A stretch of DNA of 64,000 nt, from NCBI GenBank assembly GCA_033439265.1, contig JAVTVX010000024.1:558001-622000 (forward strand). Reading direction: 5' to 3'. Under the pieces are notes generated by a model, which saw only the letters and a list, made by a program, of their open reading frames with translations, searched no databases and was not told the DNA's origin. The DNA comes from Dillenia suffruticosa. Lineage: Eukaryota > Streptophyta > Magnoliopsida > Dilleniales > Dilleniaceae. How positions within the stretch are numbered: position 1 is the stretch's first letter; every line of letters begins with the position of its first letter. Position numbers and translations under genes: made by a program. Below, piece after piece: positions 60,892 to 64,000 of this stretch.

Positions 60892-61088
60892 TTTTTAACC
60901 GGATCAAACTCTTTTGGATTGAATGATCAAGTACACTCTACCTTCTTAATCAGAGATCTCAAGTTCGAGTTTTGAGAATGATAAATAAGGATTTGGAAGA
61001 ATCAAGTCTTAAAATGGGCCCTATAATGTTCGAACATGATTAGTCGGGTAAAACCCGGATATTGATAGTGAAAAAAAAAAAAAAAAAA
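60892..61088 (+). mobile_element. SINE inserted in the last exon of the amidohydrolase
   Basis: About 197 bp, starting TTTTTAACCGGATCAAACTC, with a B-box-like AAGTTCGAGTTTTGA, the block GATTAGTCGGGTAAAACCCGG and an A tail of about 18-19. Flanked by the 7-bp duplication ATTATCC at 60885-60891 and 61089-61095. Removing the insert rejoins the host exon exactly (EWI then IGGHVKQLF). Same family as the copy at 3750-3947. Confidence 0.92.
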
Positions 61089-62115
61089 ATTATCCATTCC
61101 AACTGAGAAGGTGATAGCTGTGCTTGGTTGGCTATGGTTGATATTGCTTCTTTTGCTTCCTTATATGCGCATTCATTAACAACATATGGAAAGTCACTGC
61201 AACAATGAATTAGAAATGTTTAAAGAAGGAAAAGCAATTGAATCTATCACCCCAAGAATTTTCTGTTTACTTGTGCTCTTTTGAAACAACCAAATTTCTC
61301 TAGTGAAAGCCGAGTGAGACAACTTGAGTTAAAAACTGTAACTTGCCAGCCCCACATGGCACGGCTTGCTCCAAAGCTGGAGACTATTTTAGCAACATGA
61401 TTGTCTAAATCCTTGTATGGGTACGGCTTTCGTGACACTGAACAGGGCACTGCATTTTACATAGACCTGCACAACAAATTGGTAACAAATTGGCAAATTT
61501 CTCCTCTGCCTTCTCCTCGGGAGAGGGTAAGAGAGAGATCATGGGGTATAAAATGTCTTATGATAGTGGCAGCAGTTTCAAGATCTTATTAAATATAATG
61601 AGCTGAACAAAATATGGTAAATTTACAGGCCATTTGTTTCTTCATAGAAGCTTTAAGCTGGATGAGTCATTGGCCTATCTGGGGCAGATTTACCTGTGGG
61701 AATCTGGATGGCTTCAAAAAGTCGGAGAAGATTTCATCCTCCTCCGTGTTTCTGCAAGATGATGACACATCAGAACCCCTTGATAATTTGAACAGCTAAT
61801 TGAAAGGCTAAGTGGTAGAAAAGTAAAATAAGAAGAAAGCTTACAATGGAGGTTTGCAGAAACCAAAATGGTCTAGTAATACAACTATGGAAGGAAATTC
61901 AGTGCAAAGTTGCTTGATTACCGAAAGATGCAAACCCAGACCCTGGAAATATCCATTGTGCACAACTGTCATTAAGAATTTTAAACAAGGAACATGTTGC
62001 ACACATTTTAGGAATTAAGACAACAGGATGAGCCATTAAATGGTAACTACAATTATGTGATGGGAATTTGCAGTTCCCAGATATGGATGACATAGAAAGA
62101 ATATAGGAAATCCAT

Positions 62116-62275
62116 TGTGTGTGTGTGTGTGTGTGTTTATATATATATACATGTGTATATTTATATATGTATATTTATATATATATGTATACATATGTGT
62201 GTGTATGTATGTATGTGTGTGTGTGTGTGTGTGTGTGTATACACTAATACACCACACACACACACACACACACAC
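62116..62275. repeat. Compound (GT)n(TA)n(GT)n(CA)n microsatellite
   Basis: GT run at about 62116-62136, a TA/TATG-rich middle, a second GT run at about 62213-62238 and a CA run at about 62253-62275. GT and CA arms in one tract can fold back on each other. On the minus strand it begins right at the donor of the 62279-62356 exon (GTCGTGTGTG), so it forms the 5' end of that intron. Confidence 0.95.
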
Positions 62276-63903
62276 GACCTTCTTACTCATGAAACCTACT
62301 GGTATCCCAAGATCTCCGGCCTTTCAAAACATGGCCTTTACAATATCATTTGTCATCTGCATAGACAAGCAAACGAGATAAATATTTTAAAGGGGAATCA
62401 TCTAATGTCATAATTGACCATCAAATATAGACCTTGCCTCAACCATATTATATTGGATTAGTAAGTCTTAACTTGCACATAGATTCATCTTCCATTATTA
62501 ACACTAATATATTCAGGCTAGAACATTTGTTTTATTGAACCAAAATTTGAGAATAAGGAACAGAAGCCAACAGGGGAAATTGCTGAAGAAAAATTATGAG
62601 TGACTACTTCAATTAAAAACTTTGATGAAACAAACTATGCAGTGTATTGACATGGTTTTCCATGATCACTAGAACCAGGGGAAAACGGAGGAATCCACGC
62701 TCAAATGTGAAGATCTCCTCATTAGAGCTTGATAACAGTTGGGAACTGATACCTACATGAATGATGACACAACTGCTAATAACATTAATATGGCAAGAAG
62801 GTTGCCAACCCCCACATATCCTTCTAATCTATACAAGCAGAAGTTGACATAAACAACTTCTACCATCCCACGAATGGTTTAATGGAGACATGATGTACAC
62901 TTCAAGAATTTCATTTTAAGGTAAACTTTGAAATTTCAGAGGAATGTGGATCTATAGTACCATCTACTCCCCATATTAAATGGTACCTTCTGTCTGGCTG
63001 GCCACAGATACGGATTAAACTGACCAGCACGATAACCATCCTAGTACAAGCAAAGAATCCTTGTCAAATGGACACCCTGAAGATAGTAGTATTAACATTT
63101 TATTTTGAGATCCTCCAAAGACCTTTAAAACCAGATCTTCGAGTTGCTTCACTCTATTTCCATCTTCGGCTGGATTAGCAAGGCAACAACCAACAAACTT
63201 GGAGGGTACATTCTCAAGACACTGTCCAAGTATAAACAAAATTCAACTCATACATCAAAAAATCTTAAGATCCAGACACCTTAAAGTTAGAAATGAAGCC
63301 ATATCTTAACCAACCTTAAAAGGGGGTGGGGAACAGGCATTGCAAGTAAAGCACGAACAAAACACATATATGAGACACTAATACGAAGTTACATAAACGT
63401 TTTGAGCCCCATCTCCGCTCCAGCATGAGTTGCTTGACTATGTAACAAACCCCATTAATTAGATTCTCACATATGCCCAGCTCAAAGAAAATTTTTGAAT
63501 AAATTGTTCAACAAAGGTAGGTGTACAGACAAAAATGAAACCTTAAGGATCCCAAAATGATATATGCGTAGAAACCGTAGATTAGATTTGTTTGTCTTGT
63601 CTCTAGTTAATTGGGGATGTATTAGAAATTCAAACACAATATAAGCCAAATAATAGTTTGAGAAGACATGCCCGCAGTAAAAAATCAACATTTCCAGGTA
63701 AAGTGGGTTCTTGGCCAGGAAAATAGGGGTATGTTTGAGCCTTAAAAGAAAAATAAACTTAGATTAGAGAACTTGAACTATGAATTGGATTGGGTTTCAT
63801 CTGGGGAGATACCCCTTCCGGAGATGCCCAAACATCTGGGATGAGTTTTGGAATTCGACATGAATACAACAATATTTATTAGTTGACATCTCTCCCAAGA
63901 ACA

Positions 63904-63976
63904 GCGCCTGTAGCTCAGTGGATAGAGCGTCTGTTTCCTAAGCAGAAGGTCGTAGGTTCGACCCCTACCTGGCGCG
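63904..63976 (+). tRNA. tRNA-Arg (anticodon CCT)
   Basis: 73 nt. The D arm includes the A box TAGCTCAGTGG, the anticodon stem-loop is TCTGTTTCCTAAGCAGA with CCT at the centre, the T arm is GTAGGTTCGACCCCTAC with the B box GGTTCGACC, and the acceptor stem GCGCCTG pairs with CTGGCGC apart from one T-T mismatch; the discriminator is G. There is no intron. A functional nuclear tRNA gene by every visible criterion, reading AGG codons. Confidence 0.95.
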
Positions 63977-63985
63977 GCTTCCGTC

Positions 63986-63990
63986 TTTTT
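63986..63990 (+). terminator. RNA polymerase III terminator
   Basis: TTTTT ten bases after the tRNA-Arg 3' end, the normal Pol III stop signal. Confidence 0.8.
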
Positions 63991-64000
63991 GAGTTTACTT

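Larger units (their letters stand above)
60839..63845 (-). pseudogene. Amidohydrolase-2 family gene, inactivated
   Basis: The family are TIM-barrel metal hydrolases; the plant member is uncharacterised. Pieces in order on the minus strand: DVWASPEG (near 63810); exon 63123-63222 with SVLRMYP, then shifted SKFVGCCLANPAEDGNRVKQLEDLVLK; an exon near 63035 with DGYRAGQFNPYLWPA; exon 62279-62356, MTNDIVKAMF then TGA, KAGDLGIPVGFM; exon 61845-61942, GLGLHLSVIKQLCTEFPSIV then VLLDHFGFCKPP; exon 61694-61751, EEDEIFSDFLKPSRFPQ; exon 61347-61466, VYVKCSALF then shifted VSRKPYPYKDLDNHV and SSFGASRAMWG with a GC donor; and a last exon from 61196, DFPYVVNECAYKEAKEAIST and LSPSQLEWI. A SINE interrupts that exon; it resumes IGGHVKQLFQGQWCP with TGA at 60839. 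Lesions: the TGA at 62324, frameshifts near 61440 and 63205, and the SINE. The first exon is incomplete. Confidence 0.85.

Noticed and set aside
62036..62413. Frames rich in Cys/Val, Thr/His or Tyr/Ile
   Set aside because: Pure translation of GT/CA/TA microsatellite sequence.
1..64000. CRISPR array, bacterial operon or viral insertion
   Set aside because: No direct-repeat/spacer pattern, no clustered intronless prokaryote-like genes and no viral coding hallmarks were seen; everything recognisable is plant nuclear.

Overview
The window is plant nuclear DNA, almost certainly from a eudicot. It is AT-rich. Genes have short exons and GT-AG introns, and many pyrimidine/purine microsatellites sit close to gene starts. 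The recognisable proteins are plant families: CC-type glutaredoxin (ROXY), SAUR, RLCK-VII kinase, EXO70, EXA1/GYF, plant BAG, Ole e 1. No organellar or bacterial segment was seen. The species cannot be named from the sequence.

Layout, left to right. 2.1-4.8 kb (-): broken glycerophosphodiester phosphodiesterase (GDPD) with a SINE in an intron. 8.2-9.9 kb (-): two-exon peroxisomal dienoyl-CoA isomerase (DCI1-like). 14.6-15.4 kb (-): single-exon secreted protein with nine tandem 25-residue units, each carrying a CLE-like 12-mer; this is the most unusual locus. 17.1-17.8 kb (-): decayed LINE fragment. 19.4-23.6 kb (-): five-exon PBL27-like receptor-like cytoplasmic kinase with an expanded C-terminal repeat. 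26.6-28.7 kb (+): intronless EXO70. 30.7-31.1 kb (+): ROXY glutaredoxin. 33.1-34.6 kb: non-autonomous CACTA transposon with a TTC target-site duplication. 34.7-35.8 kb (+): frameshifted Ole e 1/extensin gene. 36.4-37.1 kb (-): unidentified two-exon candidate. 39.1-39.6 kb (+): SAUR. 42.0-43.6 kb (+): BAG co-chaperone gene with a perfect heat-shock element and two in-frame stops. 49.5-60.0 kb (+): eleven-exon EXA1/GIGYF-like GYF protein. 60.8-63.85 kb (-): amidohydrolase pseudogene whose last exon is split by a SINE. 63.9 kb (+): tRNA-Arg(CCT).

The genes are not an operon or an obvious cluster; each acts in its own pathway (peroxisomal beta-oxidation, immune kinase signalling, exocytosis, redox control of TGA factors, auxin response, proteostasis, translational repression). 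The shared theme is decay and rearrangement. Four of the loci are interrupted (GDPD, Ole e 1, BAG, amidohydrolase), several by 1-2 nt indels, so real pseudogenisation must be separated from assembly indels. Exon limits and frames were worked out by hand from splice consensus and remembered family resemblance; no alignment or database search was run.
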